Below are positions 34,145-42,341 of a DNA stretch of 64,000 bases, one piece after another. The first letter of the stretch is position 1, and the number at the start of each line of letters is the position of its first letter. A program made the position numbers and the translations under genes. The DNA is from UBA1140 sp964573285 (GTDB lineage: Bacteria > Campylobacterota > Campylobacteria > Campylobacterales > Sulfurovaceae). The DNA lies in assembly GCA_964573285.1 (NCBI GenBank), contig CAZNJD010000055.1:1-64000 (forward strand), read 5' to 3'. The notes under the pieces are model-generated. The model saw only the letters and a list, made by a program, of their open reading frames with translations. It was not told the DNA's origin and did no database searches.

Positions 34145-34501
34145 CTATTTAGCTTCAATATCCATACCAATGCTTGAACCTGTAACTTCACTTTTATTAA
34201 CTAAGTTAAGATTTACATTTTTATTTGCTTCTACTCTACTATTTTTTGCATCTACTTTCATACCAACTGTAGAGTTTTCAATTTTACTTTTATTAACTAA
34301 ATTAAGGTTAACATTTTTATTTGCTTCTACTCTACTTCCTTCAGCTTTAATTTTCATACCAACTGTAGAGTTTTCAATTTTACTTTTGTTAACTAAGTTA
34401 AGGTTAACATTTTTATTTACTTGTACTGTACTTCCATCAGCCATTGCTGAAGTCATACCCAAAACTAAGAGTCCTGCTAGTGTTAATGTTAATTTTTTCA
34501 T
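34145..34501 (-). CDS. exported protein made of three 32-residue repeats
   Basis: A 118-residue protein: signal peptide (MKKLTLTLAGLLVLGMTSAM, cleavage near residue 22) then three near-identical repeats at residues 24-55, 56-87 and 88-118, of the form SRVEANKNVNLNLVNKS followed by KIENSTVGMKIKAEG. Polar and hydrophobic residues alternate (NVNLNLV), as in beta-solenoids or amyloid-like fibres. The unit recurs in the ankyrin and 194-residue proteins of the neighbouring operon. It has its own promoter with the AAGTGT element and a terminator. I know of no family name. The histidine kinase gene is divergent from it. Confidence 0.7.
   Translation of the reverse strand: MKKLTLTLAGLLVLGMTSAMADGSTVQVNKNVNLNLVNKSKIENSTVGMKIKAEGSRVEANKNVNLNLVNKSKIENSTVGMKVDAKNSRVEANKNVNLNLVNKSEVTGSSIGMDIEAK
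34148..34432 (-). repeat. three tandem 96-bp repeats inside the gene
   Basis: Units 34337-34432, 34241-34336 and 34148-34240 are nearly identical in DNA and encode the 32-residue protein repeat. The high DNA identity indicates recent duplication or homogenisation, and copy number may vary between strains. Confidence 0.9.
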
Positions 34502-34532
34502 TTTAAATCCTTTTATTTGTTAAGATAAGTGA

Positions 34533-34564
34533 ATTATAGTACAAAAAAGTGTTTAATAAGTGTC
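34533..34564 (-). promoter_or_regulatory. promoter of the repeat-protein gene with AAGTGT direct repeat
   Basis: Minus-strand TATAAT at 34538-34533; the 18-bp element lies at 34547-34564 (plus-strand AAGTGTTTAATAAGTGTC), 16/18 identical to that at 34022-34039 and at the same 8-bp distance from the -10. Because the site is in the divergent region before the histidine kinase gene at 34607, it could also control the regulatory genes. Confidence 0.6.
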
Positions 34565-34606
34565 TTTTGTTACAAAAAAGGGAAAAAATAGATATTAATC
34601 GAATTT

Positions 34607-36070
34607 ATGGTAAAATCAAATATGAATTTAAAAGCAATTTTTATAAAACACCTTTTAATTATTACAGTAATATTTCCATTATTGATTATAATATTTTATG
34701 GAGTCTCAACCTCTATTACATTAAAATATAAACATCAAAAATATGAACAACTAGAATTAAAAAGATATGAAAAAGAGCTAAAGAGTAAACATATAGATTT
34801 TTTTAAAGAGAAGGTAAAATATATAGACTCTTTTATTAATTTCTTATCACTAGAAAAAAATCTACACAAATCATCTGAACTAACAGATAGAATTTTACTA
34901 TTTGTAGAGTCTCTAAAAAAATATGATAGTGGATTTATTTTTGTATTCAAACAAGATGGTACTGTACTAAAACATCCTTGTGCAAATAGATTAATAGAGT
35001 TAGTAGAGTCTGATATGCAAATCAATAAAGATGCCTATAATATATTATATAAACTACTAAATGCCTCTAAATATAATCAATTTATAAACTATAAAGGGAC
35101 AGATTGCGTAGAAGATAAACTTGTAAACAAAATTGCATTTGTTCATCATATAAAAAATACTGATTTATATGTAGTTATTAGCAAAAATCAAAAAGATATA
35201 GCCCAATCAATAAAAAAGAAGAAAAAAATTTTAGAAAAAAAGTTAAATGATGAACTAGAAGATATGATGAAATTACTTCTAATTGTATGTTTAATCTCTA
35301 TTATATTCTCTCTATTTTTTTCCAAAATTATTAATATGCTTATTAGAGATTATGAGAAAGAGATTAAAAAAAATCAAGAAATTATGTTCTCTCAATCAAG
35401 ACTTGCACAAGCTGGGGAACTAATTAGTATGATTTCACATCAATGGAGACAACCCATTAGTAAAATTGCTTCTATCGCCTCTAACTTAAGATTTAAAATA
35501 ATGTTAGAAGAAAATCCTAATATAGAGTATTTGGATAACAAATATAAAGAGATAGAAGATTATACAGAATTTCTATCTGAAACAATAGATGATTTCAGAG
35601 AATTTTATAAACCCAAAAAAGATAAAGAGTTACTATATATACAACCTATTATTGATAAATCATTAATTTTTTTAGAGAATGAGATAAATAAAAAAGATAT
35701 AAATATCAAAAAGCTTTTTTCTAAAGATGCTAAAATATCTCTCTATAAAAATGAGTTAATGCAAGTAATTATCAATATAATACAAAATGCCATAGATTTC
35801 TCTAAAAAAGGAGCGTGTATTCATATTAAGACTATATTAAAATCCAAAGAGTATATAATAACTATTACAGATGAAGCTGGAGGAATAGCAAAAGAAAATA
35901 TAAATAGAATTTTTGATGCACATTTCTCAACAAAACAGAGCAAAAACTCTACCAATTTAGGTTTGGGACTCTATGTATCCAAAGTTATTATAGAACAACA
36001 TTTTCATGGTAAATTAGAAGTTGAGAGTAGAAATAATAGTAGTAAATTTACAATAAGGTTGGTACGATGA
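34607..36070 (+). CDS. membrane sensor histidine kinase
   Basis: A 487-residue kinase with two transmembrane helices (about residues 10-33 and 222-240) flanking a roughly 190-residue periplasmic domain that contains FIFVFKQDGTVLKHP, a Cache-like ligand-sensor signature. The cytoplasmic part has the phospho-His box ISHQWRQPISKI (His278), the N box NIIQNAIDFS, and G boxes with a slightly unusual DEAGGI and GLGLYVSK. The start at 34607 has no clear ribosome site, and an alternative ATG exists at 34622. It overlaps the response regulator gene by 4 bp. Confidence 0.9.
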   Translation: MVKSNMNLKAIFIKHLLIITVIFPLLIIIFYGVSTSITLKYKHQKYEQLELKRYEKELKSKHIDFFKEKVKYIDSFINFLSLEKNLHKSSELTDRILLFVESLKKYDSGFIFVFKQDGTVLKHPCANRLIELVESDMQINKDAYNILYKLLNASKYNQFINYKGTDCVEDKLVNKIAFVHHIKNTDLYVVISKNQKDIAQSIKKKKKILEKKLNDELEDMMKLLLIVCLISIIFSLFFSKIINMLIRDYEKEIKKNQEIMFSQSRLAQAGELISMISHQWRQPISKIASIASNLRFKIMLEENPNIEYLDNKYKEIEDYTEFLSETIDDFREFYKPKKDKELLYIQPIIDKSLIFLENEINKKDINIKKLFSKDAKISLYKNELMQVIINIIQNAIDFSKKGACIHIKTILKSKEYIITITDEAGGIAKENINRIFDAHFSTKQSKNSTNLGLGLYVSKVIIEQHFHGKLEVESRNNSSKFTIRLVR

Positions 36071-36762
36071 TAAATAAAAAATATGAATTACTGAAAAACA
36101 AAACTGTTTTATATGTTGAAGATGATTTGACTCTTCAAAAAAATATTGTAGAGACTCTAGGTCATTTTTTTGATAAAATACTTATGGCATCTGATGGAGA
36201 TGATGCTTATGATTTATATATTAGCCATCAAAATAGAATTGACTTAATTATTACTGATATAAATATGCCAAATACTGATGGTATCACATTTTCAAAATCA
36301 ATTAGAGAGTATGATAAAAATTTACCAATTATTATTATATCGGCATATACAGATACCGATTATCTTCTTGATTCAATTGATTTAAATATTGTTAAATATA
36401 TTACCAAACCATTTACTACAAAAAAAATTATTAATTTATTAGATAAATTATTGGAATATTTTAAACTAAATAGCTTTATTGTAATAAATAAGAATATTAA
36501 ACTAAATTATGAAAATAGTGAATTGATAATAGATAAGAAAAATATTAAATTAACTAATAGAGAAAAAATTTTTTTAAAACTTTTATCAGAAAATAGTATA
36601 GTAACATATAATATGATGTATGACTATATGTGGGATATAGATAAAAGTCCAACTGCTGATGCAATCAAATCATTTATAAAAAAATTAAAAAGGAAACTAC
36701 CATACGATTTAATTAAAAATCAACATAGTATAGGATACTATCTGGATATAAAACCTATCTAA
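36067..36762 (+). CDS. OmpR/PhoB-type response regulator
   Basis: A 231-residue regulator: receiver domain with acidic pair VEDD (residues 18-20), phospho-acceptor Asp64 in IITDINMPNTDG and the Lys of YITKPF; a winged-helix DNA-binding domain from about residue 145 (KLTNREKIFLKLL, ADAIKSFIKKLKRKL, HSIGYYL). Members bind tandem direct repeats and often control the gene cluster next door. Given the kinase partner, the divergent exported-repeat genes are the obvious targets; this is inference. Confidence 0.9.
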   Translation: MINKKYELLKNKTVLYVEDDLTLQKNIVETLGHFFDKILMASDGDDAYDLYISHQNRIDLIITDINMPNTDGITFSKSIREYDKNLPIIIISAYTDTDYLLDSIDLNIVKYITKPFTTKKIINLLDKLLEYFKLNSFIVINKNIKLNYENSELIIDKKNIKLTNREKIFLKLLSENSIVTYNMMYDYMWDIDKSPTADAIKSFIKKLKRKLPYDLIKNQHSIGYYLDIKPI

Positions 36763-36774
36763 ATAGATAGGTTT
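36751..36774. terminator. bidirectional terminator, 10-bp perfect stem
   Basis: AAACCTATCT-AAAT-AGATAGGTTT separates the convergent response regulator and rpsR genes and gives a short T run on the plus strand. Confidence 0.7.
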
Positions 36775-36786
36775 ATGAATTATAAT

Positions 36787-37050
36787 CTATTTGATAAGTT
36801 CAAATGGATTTTCCACTACATTTTTTCTATCAACAATGTATGGAATTAGAGCAGTTTGTCTAGCTCTTTTAATAGCTATAGTTACTATCTCTTGATGTCT
36901 TTTGCAATTTCCTGTTAATCTTCTTGGCATAATCTTAAATCTCTCACTAAGACTAATTTTCAATAGATTTAAATCTTTGTAGTCAATATAATCAACTTTT
37001 GATTCACAATATTTACAATATCTTTTTTTAAATTTTCTTCTTTCTGCCAT
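36787..37050 (-). CDS. rpsR: 30S ribosomal protein S18
   Basis: An 87-residue small-subunit ribosomal protein. RRKFKKRYCKYCESK and the later LTGNCKRHQEIVTIAIKRARQ are classic S18 segments; the CxxC and the third cysteine suggest a zinc-binding (C+) form. It is the last gene of the rpsF-ssb-rpsR operon, 9 bp after ssb. Confidence 0.95.
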   Translation of the reverse strand: MAERRKFKKRYCKYCESKVDYIDYKDLNLLKISLSERFKIMPRRLTGNCKRHQEIVTIAIKRARQTALIPYIVDRKNVVENPFELIK

Positions 37051-37059
37051 GTTGGTCTC

Positions 37060-37638
37060 CTAAAATGGTATCTCATCTTCATCGATGTCGATTTCTGGAA
37101 CAGACGGTTGTGCTTGTTGCTTTGGAGCAGAATAAGCTGGTTGCTCAAAAGCCTGTGGTTGAGAGTAACCTTGTTGCTGTTGAGGAGGGTTACTATATCT
37201 ACTAGAAGCATCATAACTATTTTGAGTTTGTATCTGCTGTTGTCCTCCACCATAATTATTTTGGCTAGGTTGATTAGCATATCCATTATTATAATTAGGA
37301 TTTTGACTATCTGCCTTGGTATCCAACATTTTCATAGTCTCTACAATTACAGCATGTTTACTTCTTTTAGTACCATCTTGAGCTGTCCACTGCTCAAACA
37401 CAAGCCGTCCATCAATTAAAACTTTACTCCCCTTGTGAAGGTATTGATTAGCTATTTCAGCCGTACGCCCAAAAAATGTTAAGTCGATAAACATAACTTC
37501 ATCTTTTTGTTCACCAGTTTGGCTTTTCCATTTTCGGCTTGTTGCAATTCCAACCTTACCAATAGCACTACCACTTTGTGAGTATCTTATCTCAACATCT
37601 CTTGTAAGGTTTCCTACCAATACTACTTTGTTATACAT
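37060..37638 (-). CDS. ssb: single-stranded DNA-binding protein
   Basis: A 192-residue SSB: OB fold in residues 1-110 (MYNKVVLVGNLTRDVEIRYS), a Gln/Asn/Tyr/Gly-rich disordered linker (115-180) and the conserved acidic tail ending DEDEIPF that recruits replication and repair proteins. It lies between rpsF and rpsR, as usual. Confidence 0.95.
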   Translation of the reverse strand: MYNKVVLVGNLTRDVEIRYSQSGSAIGKVGIATSRKWKSQTGEQKDEVMFIDLTFFGRTAEIANQYLHKGSKVLIDGRLVFEQWTAQDGTKRSKHAVIVETMKMLDTKADSQNPNYNNGYANQPSQNNYGGGQQQIQTQNSYDASSRYSNPPQQQQGYSQPQAFEQPAYSAPKQQAQPSVPEIDIDEDEIPF

Positions 37639-37656
37639 GGGGTTTCTCCTAAGGTC

Positions 37657-38049
37657 TTATGCCTCTACGCTAGAGGTAGTTAATTCTTCTACTTTTGGTG
37701 TCTCTTCTTCTACTGCAACAGCTGATTGAGCTACAAGTTTATTGAACTGTTTAATCTCTTTTTGTTTAGTATATTTTACAGTCAAATATTTAATAACTTC
37801 TTCATTAAACTTCAAATTTCTTTCAAGTTCAGCAATAACAGAACCAACAGCATTAAAATAGATAATAGTATAAACGCCTCTTTCATTTTTAGCAACAGGA
37901 TAAGCAAGTTTTCTCATACCCATATTATTTATAGCAAGAATTTTAGCACCTTCCCTTTCGAGAATTTCTGTAACTTTAGCAATCTGTGCTGCAATCTCTT
38001 CCTCTGTTAGTGTAGGTTTAATCACAAACAGTGTTTCATAATTGTTCAT
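37657..38049 (-). CDS. rpsF: 30S ribosomal protein S6
   Basis: A 130-residue S6: YETLFVIKPTLTEEEIAAQI, AINNMGMRKLAYPVAKNERG and LKFNEEVIKYLTVKY are family segments. The acidic C-terminal extension (VEEETPKVEELTTS) resembles the S6 tails modified by RimK-type glutamate ligases in other bacteria. It is the first gene of the operon with ssb and rpsR. Confidence 0.95.
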   Translation of the reverse strand: MNNYETLFVIKPTLTEEEIAAQIAKVTEILEREGAKILAINNMGMRKLAYPVAKNERGVYTIIYFNAVGSVIAELERNLKFNEEVIKYLTVKYTKQKEIKQFNKLVAQSAVAVEEETPKVEELTTSSVEA

Positions 38050-38182
38050 TTAGTTCCTTTGGATTTATAGCCCATTATAAGGATATTTTGATAAATACCT
38101 CAAAATGAGCAAGAATTTTGGAAACGGTATTTTATCATAATTTTTGTTTAGTTAACCTAAACAAACTAGCTAATATAAAAAT

Positions 38183-40765
38183 TTATTTTAAATTGCCTTG
38201 ATATGCAACTACCGTACTTTCACTATAATTGGGAACATCATCATAACTAAATACAGCATAATATTTATTCATTTTGGTTGAGCCATAAGTATCATAAGTA
38301 TAGTTATCTATTCCTGCATAAAGTTTAACGCCATCAAAAGGACTTTTAGGAATATTCCAACGATTTCTAACGACAAAATAGCCTACCAAATCTTCATAAC
38401 CTAATTTATCCCAACTCAATTTAACTTTACCATTCTCAACAGTTGCTTTCAAATTTCTAGGTGCAGGAAGAGGGATGCGTCTCTTATTTATATATTTTAT
38501 TTTTAATTTAGCTGATTGTTTACCTTTATATGCCCAATTGATAAGATGCTTTCTTGTCAATACACTTGTTGGACGGATAATAAATTTTGCCTCTTGACTA
38601 TGTCTATGTTTATCTTCTAACTCCAATATAGAGTATTTATCAAAAATAAATCTATGTTCTTTTTTTCTACCAAGTTCAGCTGAACTTATCTCATACCCTA
38701 TATATTCAATTCTATCTCGATTTTTTATATCACTATATGTAAACTCGTCTAAGTCAACAAACTCTACATTATATCGAATATCAATATCTTTTTTGACAGT
38801 AGTTGTATTATATATCTCTATCCATGCATCTGTTATTACACTTTGGTCAATATTAGGTAAAGAGGATAAATCAAATGACATAAATCCATAAATTTTTTCA
38901 TCATCTCCACTAAATCCACATGCTAATTTATCATGCTCTATTTCAATATCAGAAATAGTCATAGAGTTAGCAAGTTCTATAGATACCTCAGTAGATGGTA
39001 CAGTATATTTTATATCAAGAGATGGTCTATAATGTAATCCTCCACCTTGATTTCCATATCCCAAATCAAATACCATAATTTGAGAATCTCGTCCTAATGG
39101 AAGCTCGGTAGGTCCTTCTATTTTAAATATAACTTTATCTTTTTTTAATTGTTCTTCTAATCTACCTCTCTCAAATTCATTAAAATCCCAATGACTCCAA
39201 ATTCCTTGTGTCAACTGTTCAGAAGGAATACTTTTACCTACTGTTTTAATATATTTAGCACTATCTACTTGGTCAAAATCTCGTATATCTGCAATAGTTT
39301 TAGAATCCATAATAGATAATGACCACTCTCCATATTTCTCTATCTTTGCAGAAACTCTATTAAGAGGATATAGTGAAAACTTAGCATCAATTATTTGAGC
39401 ATTTTTGGGAACACTATCCAAATCTATCTGCATTATACCATAACAGATACCTCTACCCTCACTTACACCAACTTTGAGAGAATTAACTCCAAAATGACCT
39501 ATATTTGCTTCAGGTGATTTCTCAGCTACATAACCAACATTAGATTTTTTTGGAAATATAGTTCTACTAAACTCATTATCTTCTAAAAGTGTTTTGAACT
39601 TAACTTTTGGAGCAATAGGTGACTTTGTTTGAGATAGTTTATGAACAGCTCGTATATAATAAAAATACATACTACCACTATCTAAATTTTCATCTATAAA
39701 TTCACAACTAGATGTAATCCCACGCAAAGAGGCATCATTACATGCCATTTTATTATTTTTATTTTTATATATCTCAAAGTATATTTCAGGATCTGATGGA
39801 TAATCCCAAGCCAATTTACATCCATGTGCATCAAATTTTACTAAATGAAAATTATCTACTCTCTGAGGGGCATGAGAACTATAACTTTTTGCCTCACCCA
39901 AAGCATATAATAATGCAGGAATATTTTCACTAATAGATTCTGACATATTCTGCATATAATCAGGAATATTTCTAGTTCCAACCTCCACTACAGCAGATAT
40001 AATCCCTTTGGAATAATAATATTCTCTACCACTTCCAGAAATTAGTTTGGTAGGTGGTTTTCCTCTATTTATACCATATCTTCTACCTGTTATTTTATAT
40101 ATATGATAATTCATATTAGCACATAGAGTATTGAGGTCAGTTCCCTCTAACTCCATCTCATGATTGAACTTATGAGCAGGGAAAAATACATTTCCCTGAG
40201 AGTGATAATCTAAAGCAATAGTAATATTAGGATGAGTATCAACAAAATTTTTTATAGCCAATGTTTCTGGTTCTGAGAAAGGTTTAGGACCACTATAAAC
40301 ATTGGAACTGGTATTTTTAGATTTTTGATACCCTATAGAAAAGTTACGATTAAGGTCAACACCATAAGTACCATCACCATTATTTCGTCTATTCTTTCTC
40401 CAAAATGAGAAGTGTGTACGGCTATACTCAAAGCCATCAGGATTGAGACATGGAACAAGATATAAAGTATTATAAGTAATAGTTTTAAGTATTTCAGGAT
40501 TGTTTTTATAATTTTTAAGAATATAATCTATAAACGCTATCCCTAACTCATTACCTATCCACTCTCTAGCATGGACAGTACCTGTAAATAGTAAAGCAGG
40601 TTTTAGATTAGCATAAGCAACATTGAGTGAGACTGTAGCCAACAATATATCCCTATCTTCCCAACTTTTTCCGATACTCTTCACATTAATAATATCAGGA
40701 TAATTTTTCATACATTCAAAGAGAAACTGTTTACTCTCTTCATAAGATTTATATTGTTGTTTCAT
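38183..40765 (-). CDS. M14 zinc carboxypeptidase with FN3 and DNRLRE-like domains, no signal peptide
   Basis: An 860-residue protein. Residues 1-300 are an M14 metallocarboxypeptidase with zinc ligands His65/Glu68 (TGTVHAREWIG) and His188 (DYHSQG), substrate-binding Asn/Arg (VDLNRNFS, 136-143) and catalytic Glu261 (VVEVGT). Then come an FN3-like module (about 305-395), two DNRLRE/CBM-like beta-sandwiches (about 405-570 and 580-755) and a second FN3-like module (775-855). Such domains are normally extracellular, yet the N-terminus (MKQQYKSYEESK) has no signal peptide. It lies 116 bp downstream of two ATP-grasp ligase genes on the same strand. Pairing suggests removal of C-terminal residues added by the ligases; inference only. 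Confidence 0.85.
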   Translation of the reverse strand: MKQQYKSYEESKQFLFECMKNYPDIINVKSIGKSWEDRDILLATVSLNVAYANLKPALLFTGTVHAREWIGNELGIAFIDYILKNYKNNPEILKTITYNTLYLVPCLNPDGFEYSRTHFSFWRKNRRNNGDGTYGVDLNRNFSIGYQKSKNTSSNVYSGPKPFSEPETLAIKNFVDTHPNITIALDYHSQGNVFFPAHKFNHEMELEGTDLNTLCANMNYHIYKITGRRYGINRGKPPTKLISGSGREYYYSKGIISAVVEVGTRNIPDYMQNMSESISENIPALLYALGEAKSYSSHAPQRVDNFHLVKFDAHGCKLAWDYPSDPEIYFEIYKNKNNKMACNDASLRGITSSCEFIDENLDSGSMYFYYIRAVHKLSQTKSPIAPKVKFKTLLEDNEFSRTIFPKKSNVGYVAEKSPEANIGHFGVNSLKVGVSEGRGICYGIMQIDLDSVPKNAQIIDAKFSLYPLNRVSAKIEKYGEWSLSIMDSKTIADIRDFDQVDSAKYIKTVGKSIPSEQLTQGIWSHWDFNEFERGRLEEQLKKDKVIFKIEGPTELPLGRDSQIMVFDLGYGNQGGGLHYRPSLDIKYTVPSTEVSIELANSMTISDIEIEHDKLACGFSGDDEKIYGFMSFDLSSLPNIDQSVITDAWIEIYNTTTVKKDIDIRYNVEFVDLDEFTYSDIKNRDRIEYIGYEISSAELGRKKEHRFIFDKYSILELEDKHRHSQEAKFIIRPTSVLTRKHLINWAYKGKQSAKLKIKYINKRRIPLPAPRNLKATVENGKVKLSWDKLGYEDLVGYFVVRNRWNIPKSPFDGVKLYAGIDNYTYDTYGSTKMNKYYAVFSYDDVPNYSESTVVAYQGNLK

Positions 40766-40871
40766 AATTTAATATCTCCTTTATGAATATTTCAAGTTTA
40801 TACTTGAAATCAGAAAGGATTTTACTCAATTTCTTCTTACCTAGACCTTTATAAAAAATATAAAAATCTAG
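40766..40871 (-). pseudogene. remnant of a helix-hairpin-helix coding sequence
   Basis: In the gap between the ATP-grasp gene and the peptidase gene, the minus strand encodes KGLGKKKLSKIL at 40850-40815, identical in amino acids to the HhH motif of the neighbouring ATP-grasp protein, although the DNA differs at several third codon positions. The frame is closed by stops at both ends and has no start codon. Synonymous-only change argues for a once-coding paralogue. A 9-bp inverted repeat (40789-40810) lies within it. Confidence 0.6.
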
Positions 40872-40881
40872 TTATTATATA

Positions 40882-42315
40882 TTAATTAACTAAAGAGGCT
40901 ACCAACTCCTCTTTATAGCCATTCCAAGCCTTTACAATTTTGTCAACCATTTTACTATCAACACTCTTAATATCTTCTAAAGCTCTAGGCTCTATCTCTA
41001 TAATTTTAATAAACTCAACATGATTATAAATGGCAAGAATTTTACTTAATTTCTTTTTTCCCAAACCTTTGATAGATAATAACAGTGCTTCTAATGCTTC
41101 ATTACTTATCTCAATAGCCTCTGATGCTTCATCTCCACTTACTTCTGGTGCTTCTTCTTTTTTTAGTAGAGGAACTTTCATTGATTTTAAGTTTTTGAGT
41201 GCAAATCTATCTTGGTAATTCCACTTCTCACTTGGCCACTCTTCAAATGTTCTCTCTTTTACATCATACATTTTATATACTGAATCTAACTCATGCAAAT
41301 ATACTTCACTATTCCCATACATTTTTTTCTTTTTACCAAAATATGCACCATCATATGATGCTCTATACTCACCAAATGTGATATGTCTCATAGTTCTTAA
41401 TAAATCAGGAGATATTTTACCTAACTCTTCCCAATTAAACATTGGCATATGTGGTTTTTTAAATTTACCTTCGCTTAAAGACCACATAATATATTGACCA
41501 ATCCAATCTCTGATATATGGGAATGCTGCAAAGGCTGTAGCACATTCAAGAATTCTTACTTTACCATCTTTGCCATATGCTATATCACATGCCCAATATT
41601 CAGCATTAGCTGCTTTACTAACTTTGACTGCTAAATCAAGTACAGATTTTGGAACATCCATATAATCCATCTCCCCACCTTGACTTGTATTAGTAAGCCA
41701 CTCACCCTCTGGGGCTCTTCTCCAAAATGCACATACTGGTTTATGACCAATAAGCATTACACGAATATCAGCTTCCATTGGTACAAAATCTTGGAAATAC
41801 ATTGGGTGATATTTTTTCTCGTCAAACAAAGCTCTTGCCTCTTTGTATGAGTCAACTTTATGTACAAAATATCCACCATAATTAGATGGTCCATAAGATT
41901 TTTTGATAATTTTCGGATACTCTGTTTTTTTCAAAAATGTATCTGCATTTCCTCTATTGTAATAAATATATGTTTTTGGAATTGGCAAATTATATTTCCA
42001 TGCAAATCGTGTTACATTCTCTTTTGATTTATTTGAGAACTGTGTATCGAGTGATGGTATAAATCTCACATGTGGCAGTTCTCTTGCTATCTCTCTAAAT
42101 GTTTCATATGCAGTTGCCGGTACATTTCCAATTAATACATCAATCTTTTTTCTCTTGACCTCTGCTACAAATCTATCTTTGTCATCTCCCCAGTGATATG
42201 TTACTGTCTCTATTTTATTTGGCCAACCTTTGAAGTTGGAGTGATCAAAAAATCTTAATACGAAATCTAAATATAAAAATCCTAGTTTTGGTAGTTCTTT
42301 GTTTTTTAAGCTCAT
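40882..42315 (-). CDS. ATP-grasp ligase-like protein with C-terminal helix-hairpin-helix
   Basis: A 477-residue protein. The N-terminal pre-ATP-grasp region (1-100) leads into an ATP-grasp fold (100-270): IIKKSYGPSNYGGYFV supplies the nucleotide-binding lysine and glycine loop, and ILECATAFA occupies the metal site, where the usual E-x-N reads E257-C-A259. Residues 270-400 are unknown. Residues about 408-470 hold a HhH pair (SIKGLGKKKLSKILAIY and IKSVDSKMVDKIVKAW), a motif known for non-specific DNA binding. It is 26 bp behind a second ATP-grasp gene. Probable carboxylate-amine or amino-acid ligase; substrate unknown. Confidence 0.75.
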   Translation of the reverse strand: MSLKNKELPKLGFLYLDFVLRFFDHSNFKGWPNKIETVTYHWGDDKDRFVAEVKRKKIDVLIGNVPATAYETFREIARELPHVRFIPSLDTQFSNKSKENVTRFAWKYNLPIPKTYIYYNRGNADTFLKKTEYPKIIKKSYGPSNYGGYFVHKVDSYKEARALFDEKKYHPMYFQDFVPMEADIRVMLIGHKPVCAFWRRAPEGEWLTNTSQGGEMDYMDVPKSVLDLAVKVSKAANAEYWACDIAYGKDGKVRILECATAFAAFPYIRDWIGQYIMWSLSEGKFKKPHMPMFNWEELGKISPDLLRTMRHITFGEYRASYDGAYFGKKKKMYGNSEVYLHELDSVYKMYDVKERTFEEWPSEKWNYQDRFALKNLKSMKVPLLKKEEAPEVSGDEASEAIEISNEALEALLLSIKGLGKKKLSKILAIYNHVEFIKIIEIEPRALEDIKSVDSKMVDKIVKAWNGYKEELVASLVN

Positions 42316-42341
42316 TATTTTTCCTTTATATATTTTAAAAT

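Noticed and set aside
34148..34432. CRISPR-like array
   Set aside because: Repeats are contiguous 96-bp units with no spacers and encode protein.
34170..34523. Antisense ORF across the three-repeat gene
   Set aside because: Periodic by-product of the 96-bp repeats on the opposite strand.
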